DNA of 64,000 bases from Komarekiella delphini-convector SJRDD-AB1 (GCF_014831675.1 NZ_VJXY01000014.1:62001-126000); one strand, 5' to 3'; positions 41,651 through 52,153 are shown, counted from the first letter of the stretch. Notes: generated from the sequence alone by a model not told the origin. Numbers and translations: made by a program.

Positions 41651-42928
41651 GTGTTTAATCACAGCCGTCGTAATCTTGCTCACTGGTTTGCCCTGTCAAT
41701 GGGTGGAATTTTATTTGCTTTTGCAGGAGTGGGCTATTGTCTAAATGTGGAAGATCAGTTGCGGTTTTTTGATGACGAACTTTTTTTACAAAGTAAAACC
41801 TTTGCTGCCAAAACCCAGTACTCGCTTTATCAAAGTCAATGGCAAAATCAGCGCGGTCAGACTCGTTTAGAGAATGGTGTATCTTTGAATGGCGGATTGA
41901 TATATGCTCGGTGGTATAACGCTAACAGGCAACTTGTACAGTTTGTTGGTTCATCAGGTGACAAACAGTTGACCATAGCACCCGGATTTCAAACAGTGCA
42001 AGCGCCGCTTAGCTCAGCTCGTTTCCCCACTGCAACTACCTGGGTTCGCCAACTCACGCTTCCCGTTTTAAAAGATAAGGTGCTGGTTGGCTACTTCCAA
42101 ACGGCAGCCCCGATGGACTCCCTACGCAGCAGCTTGAATCAAGCTCGCTTGTTTTTTGCTTTGGGTGTTCCCGTTACATTTGGCGTGATTGGGATTACAG
42201 GTTGGTTTTTGGGCGGATTAGCAATGCGGCCAACCCTCCGTGCTTATCAGCAATTGCAGCGGTTCACAGCCGATGCTTCTCATGAATTACGCACACCTGT
42301 CGCAACAGTATTGAGCAATGCCCAAGTTGCTTTAATGCCGCCCGAAGACCCCATTGAGCAACGATTTCGGTTGCAAAAAATCGCCGAGACTGCTAAGTCC
42401 ATGAGTATGCTGATTAACAATTTGCTCTTTCTTTCGCGTTATGATGCATCGCTTGGGGAAACCATATTAAAACCCGTTGATTTGAACGAACTGCTGCGAT
42501 CGCTTGCTCAAGAGTTTATCACTCAATCTTCTGCTCAAAACCTCAATTTCAGCACTCAACTTTCAGAGCAACCCGTCATGCTACAAGCTGACGCTAACTT
42601 GCTAAAACAAGCCGTAATCAATCTACTGAGTAATGCCTTCAAATACACGCCAACAGGTGGTAAGGTGCAATTGCGTCTGTTTACTCAGTCTCACCGGGCT
42701 GTGATTCAGGTCATCGACAATGGTATTGGCATTCCCGCCACTGATTTGCCGCATATCTTTGATCGTTTTTACCGCGTAGACACTGTGCGCTCTCGCCAAA
42801 CAGGCGGCTTTGGACTCGGACTTGCGATCGCGCAACAAATTGTGCAAGCATACGCGGGACAAATCACTGTAAAGAGTATACTTGGTCAAGGCTCAACCTT
42901 TCAAATTAGTCTTCCCCTCAAACTTTGA
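41588..42928 (+). CDS. Sensor histidine kinase, 446 aa
   Basis: This is the likely partner of the preceding response regulator. Two membrane helices (about 31-51 and 187-211) bracket a periplasmic sensor region of about 135 residues. The HisKA domain has H232 in [11 protein letters not shown], and the HATPase domain has the N box [11 protein letters not shown]1 [10 protein letters not shown] box FDRFYRVD and G2 [10 protein letters not shown], all intact. The start is uncertain: the first about 20 residues ([14 protein letters not shown]) are STRR-encoded, and a GTG at 41651 is an alternative, but neither has a clear ribosome binding site. The gap after the regulator is 18 bp. Confidence 0.93.
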   Translation: MSRVINYSLSPVPSPQSPIPKVFNHSRRNLAHWFALSMGGILFAFAGVGYCLNVEDQLRFFDDELFLQSKTFAAKTQYSLYQSQWQNQRGQTRLENGVSLNGGLIYARWYNANRQLVQFVGSSGDKQLTIAPGFQTVQAPLSSARFPTATTWVRQLTLPVLKDKVLVGYFQTAAPMDSLRSSLNQARLFFALGVPVTFGVIGITGWFLGGLAMRPTLRAYQQLQRFTADASHELRTPVATVLSNAQVALMPPEDPIEQRFRLQKIAETAKSMSMLINNLLFLSRYDASLGETILKPVDLNELLRSLAQEFITQSSAQNLNFSTQLSEQPVMLQADANLLKQAVINLLSNAFKYTPTGGKVQLRLFTQSHRAVIQVIDNGIGIPATDLPHIFDRFYRVDTVRSRQTGGFGLGLAIAQQIVQAYAGQITVKSILGQGSTFQISLPLKL

Positions 42929-42931
42929 CCA

Positions 42932-43528
42932 ATGCTTGATGAGATGGGGTTTATGAGATCAGAACTGCCAGTAATTACAAGCGATCGCCTATTATTACGA
43001 GTGCCGATCCTAGAGGATATACCCCAAATCATTAAATATTTCACTGATAACAAAACCTATCTCACTCCATTTTACCCTCGTTGGGCTAATAGTTTTTTCA
43101 CCGAAAAGTATTGGCATTATCAAATAGAAAATAGTTTTCTAGAATTTATCAATGACCAATCATTAAAGCTATTTATTTATACGAAAAAAAATCCAACTAT
43201 CATTATTGGAACTGTTAATTTTAGTAATTTTGTGCGAGGAGCCGCTCATTTTTGCTATGTGGGATATAGCCTTGCCGAAGCTAGACAAGGTAAAGGCTAT
43301 ATGACAGAAGCGTTAAAAGCAGCAACTCAGTATGTATTTCAAGAATTAAATTTTCACCGCATCATGGCAAATTATATGCCTCATAATCGTCGCAGTGGTA
43401 ATGTGCTCAAGAGACTCGGTTTTGTAATTGAAGGATATGCTAGAGACTATTTGTTGATTAATGGACAATGGGAAGATCATATCCTTACAAGTCTCATAAA
43501 TCCTAACTGGCAACCAGACCAATATTAA
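42932..43528 (+). CDS. GNAT N-acetyltransferase (RimJ/RimL type), 198 aa
   Basis: A GNAT-fold acetyltransferase similar to ribosomal-protein alanine N-acetyltransferases. Seen: ITSDRLLLRVPILEDIPQI (RimJ/RimL-type start), YSLAEARQGKGYMTEALKAATQYVF (acetyl-CoA loop Q-x-K-G-Y/F) and RIMANYMPHNRRSGNVLKRLGFVIEGYARDYLLINGQWEDHIL (the family C-terminus). The substrate could be a ribosomal protein or a small amine. It begins 3 bp after the histidine kinase stop, so it is likely co-transcribed with the two-component pair. A strong inverted repeat follows. Confidence 0.93.
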   Translation: MLDEMGFMRSELPVITSDRLLLRVPILEDIPQIIKYFTDNKTYLTPFYPRWANSFFTEKYWHYQIENSFLEFINDQSLKLFIYTKKNPTIIIGTVNFSNFVRGAAHFCYVGYSLAEARQGKGYMTEALKAATQYVFQELNFHRIMANYMPHNRRSGNVLKRLGFVIEGYARDYLLINGQWEDHILTSLINPNWQPDQY

Positions 43529-43558
43529 CTAATTTGATATACATTAGATAGACCACTG

Positions 43559-43585
43559 TAGAGACGTTGCATTGCAACGTCTCTA
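43559..43585. terminator. Inverted repeat/terminator-like element between convergent genes
   Basis: TAGAGACGTTGCA and TGCAACGTCTCTA form perfect 13-bp arms with a one-base spacer. This motif is a known dispersed inverted repeat in Nostoc-like genomes. It lies between convergent gene ends and can terminate from both sides. Confidence 0.6.
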
Positions 43586-43627
43586 GCAAAGGATTTGTTG
43601 CAATCATTAATTGAATCAATATTAGTC

Positions 43628-44296
43628 CTAAGACTCGCGAACTTGATGCAAACTTCGATTCAGCCAGTCTTCATACCAATCATCAAAGCTCAAAGGTTGC
43701 CCTTCATTACCATCTGCATGAAAATCATCGGTATCAGCGTCATGAAAAGAACGACAAAAACTCAAACAAGCGGGATATATCCCATTATCATTGGTGCGGT
43801 CATCTATCCAGATTTTTCCTCTTTGTTCTCCGGTAATGACTAACATCGCATAAATTCCACAACCATAATTTGCAATGGTAAGAGTACCCTGAGTAAATCT
43901 ATCATCAAAATAAGCATCCCTGAGTACAAAAGAACCGCCTTTATTCTCAGTAATCAAATCCAAATTGTTCCATGCCTGTGTTAAAGGAAATGGTTTAGAA
44001 AAAAATTCAGATTTTTTGGGGTATGGTGTTTCTAGAATGACATTTTCATATTCAATTCCTGGCAGTCTGTATAAACCATATCCAGGGCCAGCACCACCAT
44101 TGCCAACTTCTAATAGAAAGTTACGATAGTCACTGGGTAGCGTGATATCGTATTTGGATTCAAACTTTTGAATATCTGTATTACTCAAGCAAAGGTTGAG
44201 TTGATACTGGTGTGATTCCGAGCCAAAAACTTGAAATGTAGCGTCTAAAATTGCTAATTGAGTCAAGTTTTTCTTAAATTGCAAAACTTTATTCAT
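43628..44296 (-). CDS. SMI1/KNR4 (SUKH)-family protein, 222 aa
   Basis: The N-terminal half has the SUKH pattern: SNTDIQKFESKYDITLPSDYRNFLLEVGNGGAGPGYGLYRL, followed by beta strands through GSFVLRDAYFDD and GTLTIANYGCGIYAMLVITG, and DGNEGQPLSFDDWYEDWLNRSL at the end. In bacteria, SUKH proteins often neutralise nuclease or other toxins delivered by contact systems, but many are house-keeping regulators. No complete toxin gene is adjacent, but a coding-like tail on the same strand ends 8 bases inside this gene's start (44289-44400). The start is ATG 44296. Confidence 0.9.
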   Translation of the reverse strand: MNKVLQFKKNLTQLAILDATFQVFGSESHQYQLNLCLSNTDIQKFESKYDITLPSDYRNFLLEVGNGGAGPGYGLYRLPGIEYENVILETPYPKKSEFFSKPFPLTQAWNNLDLITENKGGSFVLRDAYFDDRFTQGTLTIANYGCGIYAMLVITGEQRGKIWIDDRTNDNGIYPACLSFCRSFHDADTDDFHADGNEGQPLSFDDWYEDWLNRSLHQVRES

Positions 44297-44403
44297 TATG
44301 CGCTCCGATTATGATGGTGGCGCTGCCATATTTGAGATATGGGTCGCTTTCTTCGTCTATGCTGATGCCGATGCCAGAGGTAGTATTAAAGGAAGAATGA
44401 ATT
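44289..44403 (-). pseudogene. Orphan coding tail overlapping the SUKH gene start
   Basis: On the minus strand a frame ending TAA at 44289-44291 reads GIGISIDEESDPYLKYGSAT and then IIIGAHNE. It overlaps the SUKH ATG as ATGAATAA, like a translationally coupled upstream gene. The open frame runs further into the selO coding region in antisense, so no credible start can be set; the upstream part of a former gene may have been lost. It could also be chance. Confidence 0.35.
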
Positions 44404-44417
44404 AAGCTTTGCTCGTA

Positions 44418-45875
44418 ATGACTCTGGCTGAAACTCCAAACTACAAGAATTCTAGCAATCCTTTTCTTACCCTCAACTACGAAAGCGCCTTGGAATCTCT
44501 AGGCGATGACTACTACGACGAAGTTGCAGCGGCAGAATTTCCTCAACACATCTTGCGTTGGCGTAACGATGCACTGCTACCTCGTTTAGGGCTAGACCCC
44601 GAAGCAGTCACAGACGAAGATTTCATCACAGCCTTTGGTAAATTTCAGGGGCGCAAACCCTTGTTAGCATTACGTTACCACGGCTATCAATTTGGTGAAT
44701 ATAATCGGCAATTGGGTGATGGCAGAGGTTTTCTCTACGGGCAAGTACGCGCCAGTGATGGCGAATTGTACGACTTTGGTACGAAAGGTTCGGGTAGGAC
44801 GCCCTACTCCCGTGGTGGCGACGGTATGCTCACACTCAAAGGCGGAGTGCGAGAAGTTTTAGCAGCGGAAGCGCTTCACTACTTGGGAGTACGTACCTCT
44901 CGCTGTTTGAGCATGATTGAAACAGGTTTATCCCTTTGGCGAGGCGATGAACCTTCACCTACTCGCTCATCTGTGATGGTAAGGATGAGTAGTTCTCATA
45001 TTCGGTTTGGCACTTTTGAGCGACTGCACTATTTACAGCGTCCAGATTTAACTAAAAAGTTGCTAGACCATGTAATTGAGCAATATTACCCACACTTAAG
45101 CGCCCAACAAGATAAATATGTCTTGTTTTACGCCGAATTAGTTGAACGGTTTGCGAAACTAGCAGCACAGTGGATGGCAGCTGGCTTTTGTCATGCAGTC
45201 CTAAATACTGACAATATGTCAATTACAGGAGAGAGCTTTGACTATGGGCCTTATGCATTTATTCCTACTTATGACCCGTACTTTACAGCTGCATATTTTG
45301 ACTACTATAGACGCTACTGCTACAGCCATCAACCAAGTATTTGCAAGTTAAATTTAGAAATGCTCCAAGAACCTTTAAAGGCAATTATTGATAAAGGTGA
45401 TTTGGAAGCTGGATTAGCAGGCTTTGATGAGCGTTATTATGCTGAATACGGTTTCTTGATGTTGAGAAAGTTGGGTTTTGAGCAGTTGCCACATCCAGAA
45501 GCTAATGAGCTTGTAAATCTAACAGTTGAATTTTTGCAAGATAGCCAAGTTGGTTATCACCAATTTTTTTATGAGATGGCTCGCACTTTTTCATCTAAAT
45601 GGCGTGATGAACCCGGTTTTGTGCTGAATAATTCAGATATTGTGCCAGTACCGGGGGCATCAGCAATTTTTGATAATTGGTGCATACTATACCATAAAAT
45701 TTTGAATGGTTTTGATTGCGATCGCATTGATGTCATTGCTCAAACTCTGGCTCATCAAAATCCTAAAACAGTGTTACACAGACCTGTAATTGAATCTACT
45801 TGGGAAGCGATTGCTCAAGAAGATAATTGGCAACTTTTTTACGAGTTATTAAAGCAAATTCAGTCTAGAAGTTAG
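44418..45875 (+). CDS. selO: SelO, protein adenylyltransferase (YdiU/UPF0061 family)
   Basis: SelO is a pseudokinase-fold enzyme that transfers AMP from ATP to proteins and affects oxidative-stress responses. Family hallmarks: [46 protein letters not shown] (flipped ATP-binding segment), [13 protein letters not shown] and the [25 protein letters not shown] region with the metal-binding N and D residues. Its 485 aa are usual. Bacterial SelO here lacks the C-terminal selenocysteine region of the eukaryotic form, as expected. I prefer ATG 44418 to the TTG three codons upstream. The promoter must lie in 44297-44417, which also contains the orphan tail on the other strand. Confidence 0.95.
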   Translation: MTLAETPNYKNSSNPFLTLNYESALESLGDDYYDEVAAAEFPQHILRWRNDALLPRLGLDPEAVTDEDFITAFGKFQGRKPLLALRYHGYQFGEYNRQLGDGRGFLYGQVRASDGELYDFGTKGSGRTPYSRGGDGMLTLKGGVREVLAAEALHYLGVRTSRCLSMIETGLSLWRGDEPSPTRSSVMVRMSSSHIRFGTFERLHYLQRPDLTKKLLDHVIEQYYPHLSAQQDKYVLFYAELVERFAKLAAQWMAAGFCHAVLNTDNMSITGESFDYGPYAFIPTYDPYFTAAYFDYYRRYCYSHQPSICKLNLEMLQEPLKAIIDKGDLEAGLAGFDERYYAEYGFLMLRKLGFEQLPHPEANELVNLTVEFLQDSQVGYHQFFYEMARTFSSKWRDEPGFVLNNSDIVPVPGASAIFDNWCILYHKILNGFDCDRIDVIAQTLAHQNPKTVLHRPVIESTWEAIAQEDNWQLFYELLKQIQSRS

Positions 45876-45945
45876 TCTTGATTTCATCTTGGGAACTGGG
45901 GATTATTCCGAATACGCAATACTAGATACCCAGTACCCATTTTTG

Positions 45946-46971
45946 CTAATAGCGAATTCGCGGATCTACATAAGCATTTAAGATATCTATCAAAATGCTT
46001 GCTGTTACTACGATCGCACCAAAAAATACCAGTACTCCCTGGACTGTGGGATAATCGCGATCGCTAATGGCTTGATATAGTCGATTGGCTAACCCAGGCC
46101 AAGAAAATGTCACCTCAGTCAAAATTGCCCCACCCAACAGAGAAGCAAAGGTTAATCCTAAGACTGTAATCACTGGAATTAAGGCATTTTTTAAGGCGTG
46201 GGAGACTAAAATCTTATTTTCAGCTATGCCTCTAGCTCTAGCTGCTTCTACATAATCTGCTCGTAAGGTCTGTTTTAAATTAACTCGCACAATTCGCTCA
46301 AAAATCCCACTGAGCAAAATTCCTAGGGTAAGACTTGGAAGGGCAAGATGATGCAAAGATGTGAAAAACTGACTCAAGTTACCACTTAAAAGACTATCAA
46401 TTGTATACAACCCAGTGATAGGAGAAGGAGCCGGAAGATTTGGCGGAAAGCGGTTGGAATTGGGAAACCAACCTAGTTGTACTGAGAAAATCAACTGCAA
46501 AAGCATTCCCGCCCAAAACATTGGAAGTGCGTAGGTGATGATACCAAACAATCGCCCGCCCACATCAAAATATGTCCCAGGACGAGAAGCTGAAAGAGTA
46601 CCAATCAAAATTCCAACGATAAGTGCAACCGCCATACTAAACACGGCTAATTCCACCGTCGCCGGAAAATATTGTCCAATTATGTCCCAGACATACTGTC
46701 CTCGACTCATTAAAGAGGTTCCTAAATCAAAGCGCAGGATGTTTCCTAAATAATTCAAGTACTGTAGCCATAGTGGAAGGTCTAAACCCAATTGTTTTCG
46801 TAATTCCTCTTTAGCCGCTTCTGGCGCACGTCCACCGAGAATTGCATCTGCTGGATCTCCTGGTGTTGCTCTTAATAAGAGAAAGACAATAGTAATGATT
46901 GTCAACAGCTGAAGTGGCGCTAAGAGCAAACGGGAAACGATGTAATATTGTAAAGCTTTAGAGCGGGACAT
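45946..46971 (-). CDS. ABC transporter permease (DppB/OppB/NikB type), 341 aa
   Basis: A membrane subunit of a peptide/nickel/opine-type ABC importer. It has six helices starting with LLLAPLQLLTIITIVFLLL and carries the BPD-permease loop EAARARGIAENKILVSHALKNALIPV (the EAA motif), which contacts the ATPase. N-terminal R-LL-x-P-x-D-P and ILRFDLGTS match the family. The second permease (DppC type) and ATPase are not in the window, as is common in cyanobacteria where these subunits are scattered. The binding-protein gene lies upstream on the same strand, with about 210 bp and an STRR in between. Confidence 0.95.
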   Translation of the reverse strand: MSRSKALQYYIVSRLLLAPLQLLTIITIVFLLLRATPGDPADAILGGRAPEAAKEELRKQLGLDLPLWLQYLNYLGNILRFDLGTSLMSRGQYVWDIIGQYFPATVELAVFSMAVALIVGILIGTLSASRPGTYFDVGGRLFGIITYALPMFWAGMLLQLIFSVQLGWFPNSNRFPPNLPAPSPITGLYTIDSLLSGNLSQFFTSLHHLALPSLTLGILLSGIFERIVRVNLKQTLRADYVEAARARGIAENKILVSHALKNALIPVITVLGLTFASLLGGAILTEVTFSWPGLANRLYQAISDRDYPTVQGVLVFFGAIVVTASILIDILNAYVDPRIRY

Positions 46972-46977
46972 ATTTTA

Positions 46978-47018
46978 GTTATTTGTCATTTGTTATCTGT
47001 CATTTGTCATTTGTCATG
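46978..47018. repeat. STRR, CATTTGT units
   Basis: Imperfect tandem TTATTTGTCATTTGT units fill the start of the gap between the permease and binding-protein genes. They are similar to those at 3752 and 41576. Confidence 0.6.
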
Positions 47019-47180
47019 AATAAAACAAAGCAATACCTTTCGGTTGAGAAGGAAAGGGAAAAAGGGAAAGGCTGAAATTTATCTCTCACCTTTTAACTTT
47101 TTCCAAAGCACTAAGAAGATAAGAAATGCTTATCAGGAAAAGTATTGTAAAACAAAGGACAAATGACAAATGACTGTTGA

Positions 47181-48833
47181 CTACTTTTTAATTGTCTTGT
47201 AAATCAGATTTTGGGTGGGGTCAAGTTGTGCGTTGCTAATGCCTTTTTGGGCAAATACATAATCTTTGTTTTGCCATAAAGGAACATAAGGAACGTCACT
47301 AGCTACCTGCGTTTGAATTTCTGTAAAAATTTTCTTACGTGCTTCAGGATTTTGCTCTTGGCGTTGCTGGTCAATTAACTTATTAACGATTTCGCTATAG
47401 TAAAACGAACCTTGAGTTTGACTGCCTCCATCTTCGCATCCTTTAGCAACCGACCCTTTTTGGCAAGATAAAAATGGCTGTACATAATTATCTGGGTCTA
47501 AAAAGTCTGGATACCAATCAAGCAAAGCTGCTGGATATAAACCCCTGGTAATATCTTTGAAGAAAGTAGGGGCTTCTGCGGGGGTAACTTCAAATTGTAA
47601 TATTCCATCCAGCTTTGTATCAGCAAGGGATTTAAGTATCTGTGCTGCCAAACTACGAGTAGGTGAACTAGAAGGATACCAAATTTGTACTCTTGCGGGA
47701 TTTTCTTTAGAGAAGCCAGCAGTAGTTAATAATTGTTTGGCCCTATCCAAATTAGCATCACCATATTTATCTTTAAATAGTGGCTGGGAAACGTTAAATG
47801 TAGTGGGAATCATGCTGTAAAGCGGATCAGCTTGACCATACAAAGCTCGCTGCATAATTAGTGGACGGTCAATCATTGAGGCGATCGCAGCTCGAACTTC
47901 TGGTTGATCTAATGGCTTTTGATTTCGGTTCAACACTAAATAACTTACTACACTACCCTGAGCCGTGATCGCTTGCCAATCCCCTTTTTTACCACCTTCC
48001 TCTAAGCTGCGAATTTGATCCGGTTGTAGGGATAAATAAGCTACATCCACTGCACCTGTACGGAAAGCATTAAATAAATTAACCGGACTAGTCTGGATTT
48101 GGACGTTAATGCCTTTGTTAGCTGGTTTTTCTCCCCAATACTTGTCAAACACATCAAATCGTAGTGAATCAGTGCCATACTGGGCTAACTTGTAAGGCCC
48201 AGTTCCGACAAAAATATTTGGCTTAAATTTACCCGCGCCAATTTCATAAGCTTTGGGCGAAACTGCACACACCCCAGAAAACGCCAACAGTGAGGGAAAC
48301 GCAGCAAAAGGCTTTTTCAACTTAATTGTTAACTCAGACTCGCCTGTGGCTTTCACTGAGTCCACTGTATCAGCGAGTAAGAAGGAAGGTTTACCCTTAT
48401 TTTCAATAAACCGCTGGATACTAAACTCCATTGCTTTGGCGTTGAAGGGAGTCCCATCATGAAAAACGACTTCCTTACGTAAGGGGATAGTATAAGTTAA
48501 ACTATCCTGGCTTACTTTTGGTAGTGCTGTAGCCAACTGAGGCTTAATTTCCGTGCTTCCTGGTTCGTAAGTATAGAGGCGATCGCTCATATTAAATACT
48601 AAACCCAATGATGCCAACTCATAGGCATCCGCCGGATCGAGGGTTCTCGGCTTCGCTGTTGTACCTACAGTAATCCGACCATCACCTGTAGAGCTACTCA
48701 CAGAACCAGACGGTGAGGTAGTTGTCTGTGGGCGAGGAGCACAACTTACAACTAACAATAAACACAGACAGAACAAAGATAGGAATTGTCTAATCCGACC
48801 CCACTGTCTTACGGACAAGGAAAACCAGGTCAT
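47181..48833 (-). CDS. ABC transporter substrate-binding lipoprotein (DppA/OppA type), 550 aa
   Basis: An extracytoplasmic solute-binding protein, SBP_bac_5 family. From ATG 48833 the N-terminus is FSLSVRQWGRIRQFLSLFCL, then CLLLVVSCAPRP, a lipobox with cysteine, so it is a membrane-anchored lipoprotein. The mature protein has GRITVGTTAKPRTLDPADAYEL and FHDGTPFNAKAMEFSIQRF (family signature), VGTGPYKLAQY and WYPDFLDPDNYVQPFLSC. I prefer ATG 48833 over the TTG at 48866, which adds 11 residues that are not part of the signal. The ligand may be a peptide or nickel. It pairs with the permease downstream. Confidence 0.94.
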   Translation of the reverse strand: MTWFSLSVRQWGRIRQFLSLFCLCLLLVVSCAPRPQTTTSPSGSVSSSTGDGRITVGTTAKPRTLDPADAYELASLGLVFNMSDRLYTYEPGSTEIKPQLATALPKVSQDSLTYTIPLRKEVVFHDGTPFNAKAMEFSIQRFIENKGKPSFLLADTVDSVKATGESELTIKLKKPFAAFPSLLAFSGVCAVSPKAYEIGAGKFKPNIFVGTGPYKLAQYGTDSLRFDVFDKYWGEKPANKGINVQIQTSPVNLFNAFRTGAVDVAYLSLQPDQIRSLEEGGKKGDWQAITAQGSVVSYLVLNRNQKPLDQPEVRAAIASMIDRPLIMQRALYGQADPLYSMIPTTFNVSQPLFKDKYGDANLDRAKQLLTTAGFSKENPARVQIWYPSSSPTRSLAAQILKSLADTKLDGILQFEVTPAEAPTFFKDITRGLYPAALLDWYPDFLDPDNYVQPFLSCQKGSVAKGCEDGGSQTQGSFYYSEIVNKLIDQQRQEQNPEARKKIFTEIQTQVASDVPYVPLWQNKDYVFAQKGISNAQLDPTQNLIYKTIKK

Positions 48834-48866
48834 ATCATCAAGATTTTTGAAATTAGCGGTCAGCAA

Positions 48867-49569
48867 TTATATTATGTTTTTGTCCATCATGCTAAATTTT
48901 TACAATTAATTTCAGCAATGCCTGGGGGTAAGCAGATACGTAGAAATAAATATAACTTGCCCCTTAGTGAGAGAGAAATTTTTCTACTTTGTTTATGAGC
49001 CTATGGAGTCAATACTTATAGGATAAGCATTCTTCACCTAGGAGTGTAGTCTGAGCATTAAGGAGAAAGGGAAAGGAGTGAATTTAGACTTTTTCCTTTT
49101 AAACGAGAAGTATTGTCTAGAGAGTTTAGATGTCTAAATCAAAGATTTGTCGTGCATATTAAACTTTATAGTCAAGTTTATTACCACTAGCAGAGAGGAC
49201 TATTTTGTTACAAAAAAACATTGACAAAAATACAGAGTTTTATATTTGTTGGGGAAGTAAACATTTTTATTTATTAAAATCTCAAATATTAATTAAATTT
49301 ATCGTAAATTCATAATTACTGGAGAGTAGCTTTGTTAAGCTTTGACCGTAACCCAAATAATGTACATTAAATCAGTGAACAGTAAACAGTAAACAGTAAA
49401 CGGTGAACGGTGGACGGTAAACAGTTATCAGTCACAAGACAGCTTCCCCTAAAGATCGTCGGCTGCATTACTTTACTTACAAATATCGTGTTTATACATC
49501 AGTAATTGAAGCGATCGCGATATATATTGTGAACAACAGATTGAAAGTCTAAATAGTGGGACTAAGACC
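48867..49569. other. Intergenic region, about 700 bp, with an STRR
   Basis: AT-rich DNA with an STRR of AACAGTAAAC/GGTGAACGGTGGACGG-like units at about 49375-49432. A GTG start lies at 49570. No other gene or RNA was recognised. Confidence 0.45.
49375..49432. repeat. STRR, CAGTAAA/CGGTGAA heptamers
   Basis: Tandem heptamers such as CAGTAAA repeat and then degenerate to CGGTGAA and CGGTGGA units. It is located about 140 bp upstream of the 108-aa gene next to psbB. Confidence 0.75.
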
Positions 49570-49896
49570 GTGAAATATTTCTTTCTATCTGAGGGATGGA
49601 CAGTTGCCAGAGTATGGGCGTCTGACGGACTCTGGCAAATTACTGCATGGCGACGCCAACCAGATATTCAGCGAATGAATATTTGCTTAGTAGAACAAAA
49701 CGAATTGTTATGGCTTTATCGAGTCGAAGAGGCTATCTTAACCGTTGAAGTGAAGCCAACAACACCAGTAATCGCCAGTAAGACCATTGGTCAAGTAGTA
49801 CTTAAGCGCCTGATGAGTGCCGAACAGGTAATCGAACGCCTAGGTACGGCTGAGGCGAAGTGTCAGTTACAAAATATTCACTCGGTGGTTCAGTGA
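49570..49896 (+). CDS. Conserved hypothetical protein next to psbB, 108 aa
   Basis: A small soluble protein starting with GTG (MKYFFLSEGWTVARVWASDG). It has several tryptophans and a central strand-rich region (NELLWLYRVEEAILTVEVKP), no signal peptide and no membrane segment. I recognise this type of protein as a cyanobacterial unknown, but not a name. It is co-directional with psbB, with a 560-bp gap filled partly by repeats, so a common transcript is uncertain. Confidence 0.72.
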   Translation: MKYFFLSEGWTVARVWASDGLWQITAWRRQPDIQRMNICLVEQNELLWLYRVEEAILTVEVKPTTPVIASKTIGQVVLKRLMSAEQVIERLGTAEAKCQLQNIHSVVQ

Positions 49897-50460
49897 GAAG
49901 GGGGTAGGGGAGACAAGGAAAGCAGGGGAAGCGGGAAGAGAAGTTGCCATAGCGCAGCGTTAGCGAGTCATTGAGTGTCGGAGGGTTTCCCTCCAAGCAA
50001 ACTCCTCCTGGGGGAGACGCTACGCGAACGGGTAAGCAGAAATACTGACTCTTGACAAATGACCGATGACTCTTGACAAATGACTCCCAACTCCTCTCAA
50101 TCATCCTCGTAAACATACGCAAATAAGATCTTGAACTGGGACGGGTAGCGAAATATCAGGAACATGCTACGCGATCGCATCAATTTACACGCTTGCAAAC
50201 AGTTCCATCAATAGTTACACTTTTTAAAACATTCTCATTTTTGCTTGGCGATGGCTACCCTACGGGGTATAACTCCCGAAGCGAGTAAAGCGTTGCCAAA
50301 CTACCCACACTGTCTAACATTATTAAGACTAAGTTGTGGTGAGACTCTGGTGGCAATAACAAAAAACAAGAGAGAGTTTTATGAGTGACGGCTTTCGTTA
50401 CTTATAGCCTCAGTAAGAAAATTGCTTTGTAAACTAACTCATCGAGGAGGAGCGTAGTCG
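49897..50460. other. psbB upstream region, 564 bp, repeats and leader
   Basis: Contains the dispersed repeat GAGACGCTACGCGAA at 50014-50028, a TGACAAATGACTC-type STRR (about 50050-50092), and further down the psbB leader with a GAGGAGGAG ribosome binding site (50444-50452). Sequence resembling GCGATGGCTACCCTACGG lies at about 50249-50266. No palindromic operator was recognised. Confidence 0.5.
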
Positions 50461-51990
50461 ATGGGACTACCCTGGTACCGAGTACATACAGTAGTTCTGA
50501 ACGATCCGGGGCGACTGATTTCTGTACACTTGATGCACACAGCGTTGGTGGCAGGCTGGGCTGGTTCAATGGCACTGTACGAACTGGCCGTTTTTGACCC
50601 CAGCGATCCTGTTCTCAACCCAATGTGGCGACAAGGAATGTTCGTGCTGCCCTTCATGGCACGTTTAGGCGTTACCCAATCATGGGGTGGTTGGAACGTT
50701 ACTGGTGGCCCAGCAACCGACCCAGGTTTCTGGTCATTTGAAGGCGTCGCCGCAGCTCACATTGTTCTTTCAGGTCTATTATTCCTAGCTGCCGTATGGC
50801 ACTGGGTTTACTGGGATTTGGAACTCTTTAGAGATCCCCGTACTGGTGAACCCGCTCTAGATTTGCCAAAGATGTTTGGCATTCACCTGTTCTTATCTGG
50901 TCTACTTTGCTTTGGTTTTGGTGCTTTTCACCTTACCGGACTATTTGGCCCGGGAATGTGGGTTTCTGACCCCTACGGAGTCACTGGCAGCGTCCAAGCA
51001 GTAGCGCCAGAATGGGGCCCAGATGGATTTAACCCATACAACCCTGGTGGTGTTGTGGCTCACCACATTGCTGCTGGTGTTGTTGGTATTATTGCAGGCT
51101 TATTCCACCTCACAGTACGTCCTCCCGAACGGCTATACAAAGCTCTGCGGATGGGGAACATTGAAACTGTACTTTCTAGTAGTATTGCCGCAGTCTTCTT
51201 TGCTGCTTTTGTGGTGGCAGGAACCATGTGGTACGGCAACGCTACCACTCCCATTGAACTGTTTGGCCCTACCCGCTACCAGTGGGATCAGAGCTACTTC
51301 CGTCAGGAAATAGAGCGCCGCGTCCAAAACAGCGTTGCCCAAGGTGCAACTCTTTCCCAGGCTTGGTCGCAGATTCCTGAAAAACTGGCTTTCTTTGATT
51401 ATGTCGGCAATAGTCCTGCCAAAGGTGGTCTATTCCGTACAGGTGCTATGGACAAGGGTGATGGTATTGCCCAGTCTTGGCAAGGACACGCAGTGTTCAA
51501 AGATTCGGAAGGACGGGAATTGACCGTGCGTCGTCTCCCCAACTTCTTTGAAACTTTCCCAGTAATCTTGACTGATGCGGATGGAGTTGTCCGCGCTGAT
51601 ATTCCTTTCCGTCGGGCAGAATCCAAGTACAGCTTTGAACAATCTGGTGTCACCGTCAGCTTTTATGGCGGTGATCTCAATGGTCAGACCTTTACTGAGC
51701 CTGCTGATGTGAAGAAATATGCCCGTAAGGCTCAAGGCGGTGAAATCTTTGAATTTGACCGGGAAACTTTGAACTCTGACGGTGTATTCCGCACCAGTCC
51801 AAGAGGTTGGTTTACCTTCGGACATGCCGTATTTGCTCTGTTATTCTTCTTTGGTCATCTCTGGCATGGCGCTCGAACAATCTACCGAGACGTATTTGCT
51901 GGTGTTGATGCGGATCTAGAAGAACAAGTTGAGTGGGGTTTGTTCCAGAAAGTGGGTGATAAGTCAACCCGCCGGAAGGAAGCTCTCTAA
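50461..51990 (+). CDS. psbB: PsbB, photosystem II CP47 core antenna protein
   Basis: CP47 binds chlorophyll a and carries excitation energy to the photosystem II reaction centre in the thylakoid membrane. The sequence begins [20 protein letters not shown] and shows the family's six membrane helices with histidine ligands ([84 protein letters not shown] and [19 protein letters not shown]). A large lumenal loop spans about 270-440. Its 509 aa are normal. GAGGAGGAG lies 8-16 bases before the ATG. psbT follows after a repeat-filled gap. Confidence 0.99.
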   Translation: MGLPWYRVHTVVLNDPGRLISVHLMHTALVAGWAGSMALYELAVFDPSDPVLNPMWRQGMFVLPFMARLGVTQSWGGWNVTGGPATDPGFWSFEGVAAAHIVLSGLLFLAAVWHWVYWDLELFRDPRTGEPALDLPKMFGIHLFLSGLLCFGFGAFHLTGLFGPGMWVSDPYGVTGSVQAVAPEWGPDGFNPYNPGGVVAHHIAAGVVGIIAGLFHLTVRPPERLYKALRMGNIETVLSSSIAAVFFAAFVVAGTMWYGNATTPIELFGPTRYQWDQSYFRQEIERRVQNSVAQGATLSQAWSQIPEKLAFFDYVGNSPAKGGLFRTGAMDKGDGIAQSWQGHAVFKDSEGRELTVRRLPNFFETFPVILTDADGVVRADIPFRRAESKYSFEQSGVTVSFYGGDLNGQTFTEPADVKKYARKAQGGEIFEFDRETLNSDGVFRTSPRGWFTFGHAVFALLFFFGHLWHGARTIYRDVFAGVDADLEEQVEWGLFQKVGDKSTRRKEAL

Positions 51991-51993
51991 TTA

Positions 51994-52153
51994 TTGGGGA
52001 CTGAGGACTGGGGACTGGAGACTGGGGACTGGGGACTGGTGAGTGGAGACTGGGGGACAGATGAAGAAATATCTAATACCCAATCCTTAATAACCAATAT
52101 CCAATCCCTAATACCCAATACCCAGTACTCAATACCTAATACCTAATCCCCTA
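51994..52153. repeat. STRR block between psbB and psbT
   Basis: Two successive arrays: GGGGACTG-type units (51994-52060) and then ATACCCAATCC/CCTAATACC-type units (52075-52153). It separates psbB and psbT by about 210 bp. Confidence 0.85.

Noticed and set aside
51430-51825. 131-aa minus-strand frame inside psbB
   Set aside because: It is a shadow of psbB codons in antisense.
41570-52153. STRR arrays considered as CRISPR arrays
   Set aside because: The units are 7-10 bp and directly abutting, without unique spacers of 30-40 bp. No cas gene is present.
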